DNA of 64,000 nucleotides from positions 1 to 64,000 of the forward strand of contig JBOGKX010000202.1 of assembly GCA_050746125.1 (NCBI GenBank), in the 5' to 3' direction. The stretch comes from JAJPKR01 sp050746125. Its GTDB lineage: Bacteria > Acidobacteriota > Terriglobia > Terriglobales > SCQP01. The position numbers and the translations under genes were made by a program. Each line of letters starts with the position of its first letter. The stretch's first letter is position 1. Below, piece after piece: positions 51,104-59,000 of the stretch. The notes under the pieces were generated by a model. It searched no databases. It was given only the letters and a program-made list of their open reading frames with translations, and was not told the DNA's origin.

Positions 51104-51880
51104 CTAGGCTGACACCACGTTTTCCAGCGTGCCGATCCCCTCAATCGTAACCTGAACCCGATCACCCGGGGCTAGGGGGCCGACGCCGGCCGGCGTGCCG
51201 GTGGCGATGACGTCGCCCGCCTCTAGGGTCATCACCGCGGTGACGGCGGCCAGGATACGCTCCAGGGAAAACAGGAAGTCGGCGGTGTTGCCGCTCTGGC
51301 GCAGTTGGCCGTTGACACGGCATTCGACGGTTAAGCCGTCCCACGGCCGGGGGCCGGGCTTGGGCTCGGTTTCAACCCAAGGGCCGATCGGGCAAAACGT
51401 GTCGAAGCCCTTGGCGCGGGCCCACTGGCTGTCCTTTTTTTGCAGATCGCGGGCGGTGACGTCGTTCAGGCAGGTGAAACCGAAGATATAGGGCAGCGGC
51501 GACTCGTCTTCACGCAAGGCGCGGCAGCGCTTGCCCATCACCACCGCCAACTCGCCTTCGTGCTCCACCTGGCGCGAAAGCGGCGGCAGGAGGACGGCGC
51601 CGCCGGCGGCAAGCAGCGCCGAGGGGGGCTTCAAGAAGAGCAGTGGCTCGGGCGGCGGCGCATTGCCCAATTCGCGGGCATGCTCGGCGTAGTTGCGGCC
51701 CACGCAGACGATCTTGGTCGCCGTGCAGGGAGGCAACAAGTCGAGGGCGTCGAGCGGCAACCGCTCGATCGTTTCGTGACGGCACGCCTGGAAGGGCGAG
51801 CCGGAATGAATCCTGACTACGTCCCCCTCGAGATGCCCCCAAGCCGGCTGTCCGTCTTGCAGAAAACGAACCCAACGCAT
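51104..51880 (-). CDS. Fumarylacetoacetate hydrolase family protein
   Basis: 258 residues. The FAH fold and metal site are visible: IVCVGRNYAEHA, LFLKPPSALLAAGGAV, EHEGELAVVMGKRCR (metal Glu pair), GFTCLNDVTARDLQ (metal Asp), KGFDTFCPIGPWV and AGDVIATGTPAGVGPL. Members hydrolyse or decarboxylate C-C bonds in acylpyruvates or homoprotocatechuate intermediates; many are oxaloacetate decarboxylase or acylpyruvase-like. The gene has no catabolic neighbours, so the substrate is open. It is followed by a small membrane protein gene. Confidence 0.9.
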   Translation of the reverse strand: MRWVRFLQDGQPAWGHLEGDVVRIHSGSPFQACRHETIERLPLDALDLLPPCTATKIVCVGRNYAEHARELGNAPPPEPLLFLKPPSALLAAGGAVLLPPLSRQVEHEGELAVVMGKRCRALREDESPLPYIFGFTCLNDVTARDLQKKDSQWARAKGFDTFCPIGPWVETEPKPGPRPWDGLTVECRVNGQLRQSGNTADFLFSLERILAAVTAVMTLEAGDVIATGTPAGVGPLAPGDRVQVTIEGIGTLENVVSA

Positions 51881-51903
51881 TAAAACAGCCTAGCAGCAGC
51901 GGG

Positions 51904-52740
51904 CTACTTCGCGATGGGGATGATCCGCACCGAGGAGCCGAAGCGCTTGTAGTTCTTGAACTGGATCACCAACTTGACGTGGGAGTCGCCGAGCATGGCG
52001 TCCGTGCTGGTGTAGACCGGAAACCAGTGCTGCTTGTCGATCAGCTGGCGGTAGGTCGTGAACGGCAGGAAGGTGTTGGTGGGCTGGCCATGCTTGTCAA
52101 ACTCGTCCGGCACCGCCTTGCCCTCGCTCTTGACGACTTGCAGGTAGTGGTCGTCCACCCAAATCGTGCCGGCGAAATAGCGCTCCCCCTTCTTGATCTG
52201 CTTGGGGCGCACGGAGAAGCGGTAGGCGGTCAGCTCGTCGAGCTTTTCGTGATCGAGGTACTTGATGTCATAGTCGGCGAGATTTTGGATGGCGACGGCG
52301 TACATGTCCATGTTGAAGAAATCGTCGATATCTTCCTCGGTCACGAGGACGTCGCGCAGGGTGGGTTGCGGGCACCAGGTGCAGGTGATTTGCCGCTGGC
52401 CGTCGGGGGTGAAATTGATGTCGTTGGTCTGTTCGTAGGACTGACCGATGGGGTTGCCGTCCTCATCCACCAATTGCATGTTGATGGATTCCGTGTAGGT
52501 ATAGCTGTGCTTGAGCAGCTGCCGTGTCATCGCCTCGTTGGCGGCGAATTTCTGGATGATCGCGGGAATCTGCGCCGCGGGCGGATCCGGCAGGCGCACC
52601 GCCGGCGGCGGCGGCACGGGTATGGCCGGGGGCGTGATCGGCGTCGGCCCCATGCGCACCTGCGCCCACCCCGCCTGCGCCGCGCAAGCCAACAGCGCCA
52701 GCACCACCCAACACCCCGCGCCTCGCACGCCAAATCTCAT
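51904..52740 (-). CDS. Exported protein with outer-membrane lipoprotein-sorting-like fold
   Basis: 278 residues. A signal peptide (to about residue 26, GWAQ) is followed by a Pro-rich linker and a beta-rich domain. Segments YTYTESINMQLVDEDG, GQRQITCTWCPQPTL, DELTAYRFSVRPKQIKKGERYFAGTIWVDDHYLQVVKSEGK and HWFPVYTSTDAML form the half-barrel pattern of LolA/RseB-like lipoprotein-sorting domains common in acidobacteria. It has a CTWC cysteine pair. It probably binds lipid or acyl groups in the periplasm; the partner is unknown. It is divergent from the 52875 gene. Confidence 0.68.
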   Translation of the reverse strand: MRFGVRGAGCWVVLALLACAAQAGWAQVRMGPTPITPPAIPVPPPPAVRLPDPPAAQIPAIIQKFAANEAMTRQLLKHSYTYTESINMQLVDEDGNPIGQSYEQTNDINFTPDGQRQITCTWCPQPTLRDVLVTEEDIDDFFNMDMYAVAIQNLADYDIKYLDHEKLDELTAYRFSVRPKQIKKGERYFAGTIWVDDHYLQVVKSEGKAVPDEFDKHGQPTNTFLPFTTYRQLIDKQHWFPVYTSTDAMLGDSHVKLVIQFKNYKRFGSSVRIIPIAK

Positions 52741-52858
52741 GGATAGTTCCCCTTGCCTTCGATTCTATCGCCCACCTCGCCGCGGCCTCGCAAGGACCAG
52801 CACGGGTGGGGGCAGGCTCTCGGTGATTCTGCGTACCCACTTGCGGCGCGCACTGCAC

Positions 52859-52864
52859 TAGAAT
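52859..52864 (+). promoter_or_regulatory. -10 box of the 52875 gene, very short leader
   Basis: TAGAAT ends ten bases before the ATG at 52875, predicting a leader of three to four bases. No -35 consensus is seen at the usual spacing and there is no Shine-Dalgarno site. Confidence 0.35.
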
Positions 52865-52874
52865 CGTAAGCACA

Positions 52875-53774
52875 ATGTCGCGTTCCGCCCGATTGAGTTT
52901 CCTTGTCGCCCTGGCCCTCTTGGCCGCCGTGCCGGGCTGGGCCAAACACGCGGAGTACATACGTCCGATCGTGCAAAACGAGCCTGCCGGCGGCCTCAGC
53001 CAAGTGGTCGTCATCAACCTGGTGGGGCCGATCTCGATCGACACCGAACCGACCGACCAGGTGGGCATTCAAATTTTGATCCATGGCGGCGGCATGGATC
53101 AGGTCTTCGCGCAGACGCTGGCGCAGCAGTTGCAGTTTAAGATCGAGCGGATCGGTTCGCAGTTGCGCATCACCGGCGAATATCCCACCGATCATTTTCG
53201 CGATTACGGCTATCCGCGCATGAAGAGCGTTCTCGGCATCCACGGCACGGATAACAACGTGTACCAAGGCAAGGCGGTGCGCATCCGCCATGTCGGCAAC
53301 AAAAAGTCGGTCGAGCTGTGGGCGGAAATTCGGCTGCGCTTGCCGAGTTCGCTGGGTCTCGTAATCCGAAACATCTATGGCGACGTCAATCTGCGCGGTA
53401 GCGATGCAGGAACGGCCGGCACGGGCGCCTTCGACGGCTTTACCGACGTGGGCGACTTTTTGATCCACAATCCGCGCTGGCGCGACATGAAGCTTGAAAG
53501 CGACTACGGGGCTATCAAGTTCCTCGACGGCTTCGGCGCGGTCAAGGATATTCAGGTCAAGACCGATTTCGGCGGCACGTATTTCTATTTGCGCCCCGGC
53601 GCCAGCGGCAAGATTTTGGCGCAAAAAGATCTGGGATTTCTGCACAACGATTTCACCAATGCCGTCTTTTCCAAGGAAGGCGACGAGCACGTGATGGTTT
53701 TAGGCGACGGCCACGGCACGGTCGTCCACGTGGACATGAACGTCGGCAGCCTGCATTTGGAGAAGGCGCCGTAG
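52875..53774 (+). CDS. Exported beta-rich protein, DUF4097/adhesin-like
   Basis: 299 residues with a signal peptide ending near WAK (residue 24). The rest alternates short beta segments with turns (ISIDTEPTDQVGIQILIHG, LRITGEYPTDHF, VIRNIYGDVNLRGSDAGTAG, LESDYGAIKFLDGFGAVKDIQVKTDFGGTYFYL), the right-handed beta-helix-like pattern of DUF4097 putative adhesin proteins. Such proteins often accompany envelope-stress regulation. No anti-sigma or sigma gene is nearby. It is followed after 37 bases by another exported protein on the same strand. Confidence 0.68.
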   Translation: MSRSARLSFLVALALLAAVPGWAKHAEYIRPIVQNEPAGGLSQVVVINLVGPISIDTEPTDQVGIQILIHGGGMDQVFAQTLAQQLQFKIERIGSQLRITGEYPTDHFRDYGYPRMKSVLGIHGTDNNVYQGKAVRIRHVGNKKSVELWAEIRLRLPSSLGLVIRNIYGDVNLRGSDAGTAGTGAFDGFTDVGDFLIHNPRWRDMKLESDYGAIKFLDGFGAVKDIQVKTDFGGTYFYLRPGASGKILAQKDLGFLHNDFTNAVFSKEGDEHVMVLGDGHGTVVHVDMNVGSLHLEKAP

Positions 53775-53811
53775 GCGACGCGCGCGCCGCAACGGATTTT
53801 TGGAGGTTTGC

Positions 53812-54648
53812 TTGAGAACAGAGTTTCCTTTGAAGACGCTGCTCATCGCCGTTTGCCTGGCATTGGTTCCCGCCGGTTTAGCCGCCCAGCAGCAACAAAC
53901 GCAAGCCGGCGCCACGGCGGTTCCTCCCTTGGCCGCTCCGCCGGCGCCGTTGGCGCCCGCGGCCGAAGCTGCCGCGGGACCGGCGCTGCCGCCAGCGCTG
54001 GCGCCCAACCCCAATGCGCTGCGCCTATACGTGGAAAACCTGCAAGGGCCGGATGCCAGCCAAATCGCCGGCTTGATCGAGCAGAATCTGTTCGAATCCA
54101 AGCAGGTGGTGGTCACCGAAAACGTCAGCAACGCCAATTTGGTCCTCAAGGGCACGATTTACCGGCGGCTGATCCCGCAACGAGCCGTCGCCAAGACGCG
54201 CCGGCGGCCTCGCCATGGCGCATCGGCAACTCGGCGCGCGACGGCGGGACTGCCAGAGCCGGACGATAACGGCGTTACTTTCGTCAATCCGAAGACCATT
54301 CCGGATGCCAATTCGCCCACCGACGGCGCGATGGTCGACGGCGCGATGGCGGCCGACAGCGGCGGCAATTCGTACGATTCCGGTCAGGAATACGAGAGCC
54401 AAGAGTTGTTATCGCTCGGCAACTTGGCCAACCCCGGCATATCCGACCTCGGCAAATATCAATACCGGCTCGATCTGGAGCTCGTGGACCCCAACGGCGA
54501 CTTGATCTGGATCAGCAGCCGCGGCCTGAACGGCCCGAGCTTCTCCTCCGCTAACGACGCGGTCGAAGCCAGTCTCCAGCCGATGCTCAAGCTGCTGGAA
54601 AAGACGACGAAGAATTCCGGCGCCGCCAGCCAGCCGGCCAGCCATTAG
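53812..54648 (+). CDS. Exported protein with Ala/Pro-rich linker, function unknown
   Basis: 278 residues from a TTG at 53812, chosen because GGAGG at 53802-53806 is five bases upstream; an in-frame TTG at 53800 would overlap that site. A signal peptide (LLIAVCLALVPAGLAA) leads to a low-complexity Ala/Pro stretch, then LRLYVENLQGPDASQIAGLIEQNLFESKQVVVTENVSNANLVLKG, which resembles the nucleotide-free alpha/beta fold of CsgG/LpoB-like periplasmic proteins. A basic patch (AKTRRRPRHG) and a second beta region (YQYRLDLELVDPNGDLIW) follow. The LpoB-like reading is tentative. Confidence 0.62.
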   Translation: MRTEFPLKTLLIAVCLALVPAGLAAQQQQTQAGATAVPPLAAPPAPLAPAAEAAAGPALPPALAPNPNALRLYVENLQGPDASQIAGLIEQNLFESKQVVVTENVSNANLVLKGTIYRRLIPQRAVAKTRRRPRHGASATRRATAGLPEPDDNGVTFVNPKTIPDANSPTDGAMVDGAMAADSGGNSYDSGQEYESQELLSLGNLANPGISDLGKYQYRLDLELVDPNGDLIWISSRGLNGPSFSSANDAVEASLQPMLKLLEKTTKNSGAASQPASH

Positions 54649-55045
54649 CGGCGGACTTCCGCCGTGGCCCGCGCCTGCAACCCATTCCTGAACAAGGCCG
54701 TTTGGACGCGTCAAGGACCACCCCATGACCGATTGGGCGCGTCTCAACTCGTATGTAAGTACCTATGGCAGAAGACGATAGCCGCAGCCGCGGCATCGTC
54801 TCGGCGCGCACTGCAATGGTCTCCTCCCCCGATGGGGGGATGCGAATTCTAGAATTCGTTGCATGGCGAATGCGGCACAGGCACCGCAGTACGGTAAAGA
54901 GGACATGGCACCGGGGCTGCGAGGAACCCCCACTTATGTAGGATTGCGGTATTTCGGCGAGAGTTGCCCGAGGCCAACTTTCTTGTAGTGCTGCGTGGGC
55001 GCAAAAGGCAATGCGGGCGGGCGGTGCGCGGTAGGATGGGGGGCC
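54649..55045. other. 397-base intergenic region with palindromes
   Basis: No gene is supported. It contains a CCCCC-GAT-GGGGG stem (54826-54838), immediately followed by the perfect 16-base palindrome CGAATTCTAGAATTCG at 54843-54858. Composition drifts less GC-rich around the palindrome. The last 20 bases carry the G-rich ribosome-binding region of the next gene. Confidence 0.5.
54843..54858. repeat. Perfect 16-base palindrome
   Basis: CGAATTCTAGAATTCG reads the same on both strands. A CCCCC-GAT-GGGGG stem lies just upstream. It could be an operator for the downstream membrane-protein gene or part of a hairpin; no regulator is adjacent. Confidence 0.5.
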
Positions 55046-55510
55046 ATGGACGCCAAACCGCGACATCGCCGACCCGGCCCTCGTTCTTTTTGGCAGCAAC
55101 ACTCGCTGAGCCTGGTCACCGCGGCGATTCTGATCTCCTGGATCGTACTTTATTCGCTGAGCAGCCCGGCCACGCACTTGGGATCGTTTTTCGGCAACGC
55201 CATCGCCGATTGGACGGGCACGCTGGTCATGATCTTGGCGACCAAATATCTTTACGAGAAAGGCTCGGCGGAGAGCCGCCGCCCGACGCCGCGGGAGATT
55301 CCGCCGCTCGAGAACTGGTTGCGCGAACACTCGCTTAGCCTTTTTCTCCTATTTACCGGCATCGCCTGGGTGGCCGTTTATGTGCACATGAATTCCGAGG
55401 CGCGCTGGGGGCAGGTGGTGGGCAATATCGTCTCTGAGTGGACGCAGATCTTCGGCGTGCTGTTCATGACCAAGAAGTTGCGCGAGCTGCACTCCAAGGA
55501 GTCGGCCTAG
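55046..55510 (+). CDS. Four-helix membrane protein made of an internal tandem duplication
   Basis: 154 residues from the ATG at 55046 (G-rich site upstream). Two halves, residues 16-72 and 92-148, align at a constant offset of 76 without any gap. HSLSL (19 and 95), W32/W108, Y36/Y112, G46/G122, GN at 50-51 and 126-127, WT at 56-57 and 132-133, and K67/K143 all repeat. Each half has two hydrophobic segments, giving four helices joined by a charged Arg/Pro loop. No known family is recognised. Identical WT and GN positions suggest a symmetric packed unit such as a small channel or sensor, but that is speculation. Confidence 0.72.
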   Translation: MDAKPRHRRPGPRSFWQQHSLSLVTAAILISWIVLYSLSSPATHLGSFFGNAIADWTGTLVMILATKYLYEKGSAESRRPTPREIPPLENWLREHSLSLFLLFTGIAWVAVYVHMNSEARWGQVVGNIVSEWTQIFGVLFMTKKLRELHSKESA

Positions 55511-55540
55511 GACGAGCCGGCTCGGCGCCGCGAGCGGTCG

Positions 55541-57070
55541 TTATCGTTCGATTTCGACGAGCGCGAGCGCCTTGGGCGCCAGAGTCAACGTCAGCAGCGG
55601 GCGAGCCGGATCCAAAGCGCGAATGGCGGGCGGCGGCAGGGCGGCGGCGCGGCGCAGCGCGGCGATCTGCTGGCGCGTGGGCGTGGCCGGGCTGCCCATC
55701 GCCCGCCAGGCGGGCAACGCCGAGCCGTGGCGCGGATCCACCACAGAAATCAGGGCGCGGCTGCCGGCGGCCATGCCGGAAAACTCCAGGGTGATGGAGC
55801 GTGGCGCGCCGGCGCCGTAGGCGGGCGCATAGTTCCAGACCGCGACCGCGAGCGAACCATCGGCGCGGCGGGTGGCGAGGACGGAATCGGAAGCGGCCGG
55901 CAGGCGCACGTCGCCCAGGCGGTGCAACAGCGCGAAGGCGTAAAAGACAGGCTTGGGAATGTGATCCTCGGCAATCAGCCCGAAGCCGCCGTAGAACGGC
56001 TGCTTCACGATGCCCTGCTCCTCGAAGACGTCGGAGAAGGTCCAATACGACATCATCGCCGTCAGGCCATCGCACGCGCGGATGGTCTCGGCCAGCCACG
56101 GCCCCATGAAAGCTGAATCGGTGACCGCCGGTTCATTTTTGTAGCTGGCGTTGTATTCGCTAAAGATGATGGGCAGGCGCGGATAGGGGGAGGCGAGCAC
56201 TTCATCGTGCACCTTGCGCACCGCCTTGGCGACCATGTCGTGCCGGGAAACCACCTCGTCGCTGCCGAGCACGTTTTGCGCCGAATCGTTGCCGTAAACG
56301 TGGGTCGAGACGAAATCCACCGGCACGTGCTCGGCGGCGCAGTGGCGGAGGAAATCGCCCACCCAGGCCGCCTGCGCGGTGGCCGGACCGCCGACACGCA
56401 GCAGCGGACTGACTTGCTTGATGGCCCGCGCCGCGACGTCGTAGAGATGGAAGTAGGTCGCCTGCTTCGGCTGGCCCGCCCAGAAATCAAGATTGGGCTC
56501 GTTCCAGACCTCGAAGTACCAGCGCGCCACTTCCGCTTCGCCGTAACGAGCGACCAGATGACGCGCCAGATGGCCGACTAATTCGCCCCAGCGGCTCCAG
56601 TCACGCGGCGGCGCCACGTAAGGGCGATACCAAAAGGCCTGCTGGACGGGCGTAGCGGCCAACTGCCGCGGCATGAAGCTCAATTCGACGAAGGGGCGCA
56701 CGCCGCGCGCCAGCAGGCCGTCGTAGATCTGGTCCACGTAGGAAAAGTTGTAAACGGGACGGCCTTGCGCATCTTCGGAGTACAGGCCGACGTCGTCGTC
56801 GAGAATTCCGTGGGCGCGCACGTAATCGAAACCGGTGGCGGCGCGCACCGTCGCGAGGTCTTGCAGATAGCTGGCGCGCATCGCCAGGCGCGCCCGCCCG
56901 GACCCGAACATTCGCTCCCAGAAATGGGGAAAGGCGCGCCCCGGCGCGCGCGCATCGATGGCGACTACGGAAGACGTGGCCGGCGGCGGCGCGCCTAGCG
57001 CGGGGCAGAGGAGCAAGGCCGCGGCCAGGACGACCTGGCCGGCTAATTGGCTTGGACGGCGGTAGCGCAT
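55541..57070 (-). CDS. Glycoside hydrolase family 39-like (beta-xylosidase type), exported
   Basis: 509 residues from MRYRRPSQLAGQVVLAAALLL, a signal peptide. The TIM-barrel carries the clan GH-A pair: acid/base Glu191 in WYFEVWNEPNLDFW and nucleophile Glu305 in PIIFSEYNASY. Other GH39 landmarks are FDYVRAHGILDDDVGLY near the start and VDFVSTHVYGND. The last 90 residues form a beta-sandwich (SLAVAVWNYAPAYG, LTLTLAPKALALVEI). It likely removes beta-xylosyl or related sugars from oligosaccharides in the periplasm. A promoter and LacI-type operator lie upstream (57139-57199). Confidence 0.9.
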   Translation of the reverse strand: MRYRRPSQLAGQVVLAAALLLCPALGAPPPATSSVVAIDARAPGRAFPHFWERMFGSGRARLAMRASYLQDLATVRAATGFDYVRAHGILDDDVGLYSEDAQGRPVYNFSYVDQIYDGLLARGVRPFVELSFMPRQLAATPVQQAFWYRPYVAPPRDWSRWGELVGHLARHLVARYGEAEVARWYFEVWNEPNLDFWAGQPKQATYFHLYDVAARAIKQVSPLLRVGGPATAQAAWVGDFLRHCAAEHVPVDFVSTHVYGNDSAQNVLGSDEVVSRHDMVAKAVRKVHDEVLASPYPRLPIIFSEYNASYKNEPAVTDSAFMGPWLAETIRACDGLTAMMSYWTFSDVFEEQGIVKQPFYGGFGLIAEDHIPKPVFYAFALLHRLGDVRLPAASDSVLATRRADGSLAVAVWNYAPAYGAGAPRSITLEFSGMAAGSRALISVVDPRHGSALPAWRAMGSPATPTRQQIAALRRAAALPPPAIRALDPARPLLTLTLAPKALALVEIER

Positions 57071-57138
57071 CGGTGCGAACGCTAGCCTCGCTAGAGCGTC
57101 TGCGCGACCCGGCGAGGGCCGGCCCGCGTTGAAGCTCA

Positions 57139-57152
57139 ACTAAAACGATTCA
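57139..57152 (-). promoter_or_regulatory. LacI-type operator of the GH39 gene
   Basis: ACTAAAACGATTCA, identical to the core of the site at 62527-62540 in front of the second Oar receptor. It lies 17 bases downstream of a predicted -10, a roadblock position, and about 69 bases before the GH39 start. Confidence 0.6.
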
Positions 57153-57158
57153 ATACAA

Positions 57159-57410
57159 TTAAGTGAGCCATTTTGCATCAGTCAGGCCGGGGCTGTCAAA
57201 CCACCTTGCCGTGATCACGGACGGGCACCTCGACGGCGAGTCTGCCTGGCATTCCATCTCTCGCTCAACCGCGCTGTCGAGACTCGGCCGAGGAGTTGCT
57301 TCGAAAGCCGCTGCGCCTGGCGCCATGGGCGCGCGAGCGCCGGCCAGCAACATGAGAGCGCTGGCGGATTGCAGGAAGCCACGACGGCTCGGCTGGGCAC
57401 GCGTGGACAT
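57159..57410 (-). CDS. Tat-signal stub, possibly a gene remnant
   Basis: 83 residues. SRRGFLQSASALMLLAGA is a clear twin-arginine signal with cleavage-type Ala-Pro-Gly after it, but the remaining 50 residues match nothing and end soon. It starts seven bases after the GH144 stop on the same strand. The predicted GH39 promoter lies inside its last codons. It may be the surviving N-terminus of a lost exported enzyme. Confidence 0.45.
   Translation of the reverse strand: MSTRAQPSRRGFLQSASALMLLAGARAPMAPGAAAFEATPRPSLDSAVEREMECQADSPSRCPSVITARWFDSPGLTDAKWLT
57170..57199 (-). promoter_or_regulatory. Putative promoter of the GH39 gene
   Basis: On the minus strand TTGACA (57199 to 57194) and CAAAAT (57175 to 57170) are 18 bases apart, the same spacing as the receptor promoter at 62557-62586. 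The shared operator follows 17 bases downstream. Confidence 0.5.
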
Positions 57411-57417
57411 GGGTACG

Positions 57418-58713
57418 TCAAGAGGACGGATGGAAGCCGGCGCGGCGCTGGGCCAGCTGCGCTTCGGGATTGCGCATGAAAACGTCCCAGATCAGGCCCG
57501 TGCGGTGGTTCTCGGCCATCAGCATGGTGATGCCGAGATCAATGCCCAGGACGTCGGCGTCGTACCAGCCGGTGAGCGGATTGAAGGCGTCCACGAAGCC
57601 GTAGCGCTGCCACGCCCGCGCGCCGTAGTGCCGCCGAATCGTGTGTAGGACACGGATGCAATCCGGAAAGAGGAACGGCAACGAGCCGCCGGTGGCGCAT
57701 GGCACGATTGAGCCATCGATGCGTCCCTGCGGCGGCGGACCGCCCCAGGCGGTGTAGCCATGGGCCGAGTCGGAGGCGGTGATACCCCAGAGATCCTCGC
57801 TGTAATCGGGAAAGCGGCCGTGCAGGGAGAGACAGAAGAGCTTGTGAGCGCGGGTGGCGCGAATCGAGTTCTCGAAATAATTGGCATAGCGATCGCGCCG
57901 AGCGCGAAAGTCGAACCACGCGTGCGAATACTGATGAGTGAACAACGGATCATTGCCCGAGATGTACTCGATGCCGCCGTAGCGGATCACCGGCCGGCTC
58001 CAGGCATCCCAGGAGGCCGCCGGCAGCGGATGGGTGGGGGAGCCGAGGCCCAGCAGGTAGATCATCATCAGCTCGCAATAATGATTCCAGCGCGCGGCCA
58101 GAAAACCGCTCTCGGGCTTCCAGCCCATGGAAAGGGTGCTGCCGCCGTTGAGCATCCAGGGCCAATCCACGCGCTCATACGCCTCGGCGGCGAGCTGCGC
58201 CACCTCGCGATCGCCGAAATATTGGCGCGCCGTGAGCACGCCGCAAAGCAGAATCGAGGTGTCGATCGACGACAACTCGCAGCGGCGCCAGCGCTCGCCG
58301 GTTTCCAAATCGATGAAGTGATAAAAGAAGCCGTGGACGTGCGGCATGCGGCGGACGAGGAAGTCCAGGGTGCGCCGCACGCGCTCGCGAATGGCGGTGC
58401 TGGGGGCAAAGCCGCGCCGGTCGCCGATACAGAGCGCCGCCAAGCCGAAGCCGGTCGCGGCAATGCTAGACATGCGGCGGCGGTCGCCGCCGGCGGCGAG
58501 GGCGCGGTCCTTGACCTGTCCCGTGGCCGGACTGGCCTCGCGCCAGAAAAAGTCGAATGCGGCGCGCTGGATGTCGTCGAGCAAGGCGGCGTCGGAAAGC
58601 GGCCGCCGCGGCGGGATCAGCAGCGCCGCCGCGCCCCAGCGCAGCAGATCGCGGCGGCCCATCCAAAGGGAAGGATTCGACACCAGCATGGACATGGACA
58701 ATTGTGCCCCCAT
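57418..58713 (-). CDS. GH144 / glycoamylase-like (PF10091) exported glycoside hydrolase
   Basis: 431 residues from the ATG at 58713; a nearer start at 58662 would begin directly at the Tat-like MGRRDLLRWGAAALLIPP. The catalytic part has the recognised pattern LLDDIQRAAFDFFWREASPATG, SIAATGFGLAAL, FFYHFIDLETGERW, SSIDTSILLCGVLTAR, GWKPESGFLAARWNHYCELMMIYLLGLGS, YISGNDPLFTHQYSHAWFD, WGITASDSAHGYTAWGGPP and FNPLTGWYDADVLGIDLG. Characterised members cleave beta-1,2-glucan, but the family is broader. It sits in the LacI-controlled sugar locus; a candidate operator is at 58766-58777. Confidence 0.88.
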   Translation of the reverse strand: MGAQLSMSMLVSNPSLWMGRRDLLRWGAAALLIPPRRPLSDAALLDDIQRAAFDFFWREASPATGQVKDRALAAGGDRRRMSSIAATGFGLAALCIGDRRGFAPSTAIRERVRRTLDFLVRRMPHVHGFFYHFIDLETGERWRRCELSSIDTSILLCGVLTARQYFGDREVAQLAAEAYERVDWPWMLNGGSTLSMGWKPESGFLAARWNHYCELMMIYLLGLGSPTHPLPAASWDAWSRPVIRYGGIEYISGNDPLFTHQYSHAWFDFRARRDRYANYFENSIRATRAHKLFCLSLHGRFPDYSEDLWGITASDSAHGYTAWGGPPPQGRIDGSIVPCATGGSLPFLFPDCIRVLHTIRRHYGARAWQRYGFVDAFNPLTGWYDADVLGIDLGITMLMAENHRTGLIWDVFMRNPEAQLAQRRAGFHPSS

Positions 58714-59000
58714 GATCGGGGGCCTGATCCTCGCTTGACGCCCAATCTCGGACAATGCTGGTGATCAAACCGTTTAGCCCACCCTGCGCAGCGTTTGCGC
58801 CCTCGCGGCCGCTTTCCTTGTCGCCGCGGCCGGAGGTGCGCCAATGGCGAGTTGGGCCGCCCCCGCCCTTGACGCGCGAGCGCCGAGCAGCCCCAGGCCA
58901 GGTTGTTCACTTCCACGCCGTTGACTTGCTAGCTGTTGCCGTTGTTGCGCGTGCCCGCCTCGATGGAAACGATCAACCTATGTGGCGATGGGAACATGGA
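58714..59000. other. Intergenic region upstream of the GH144 gene
   Basis: 287 bases between the Oar receptor stop and the GH144 start, both minus strand. It holds a LacI-like site (58766-58777). No terminator hairpin is obvious after the receptor and no gene is supported. Confidence 0.45.
58766..58777 (-). promoter_or_regulatory. LacI-like operator candidate upstream of the GH144 gene
   Basis: CAAACCGTTTAG contains the odd-centred palindrome AAAC-C-GTTT and on the minus strand reads CTAAACGGTTTG. It shares the CTAAA...CG...TT layout with the two exact sites of the locus but is not identical, so assignment to the same regulator is uncertain. Confidence 0.35.
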
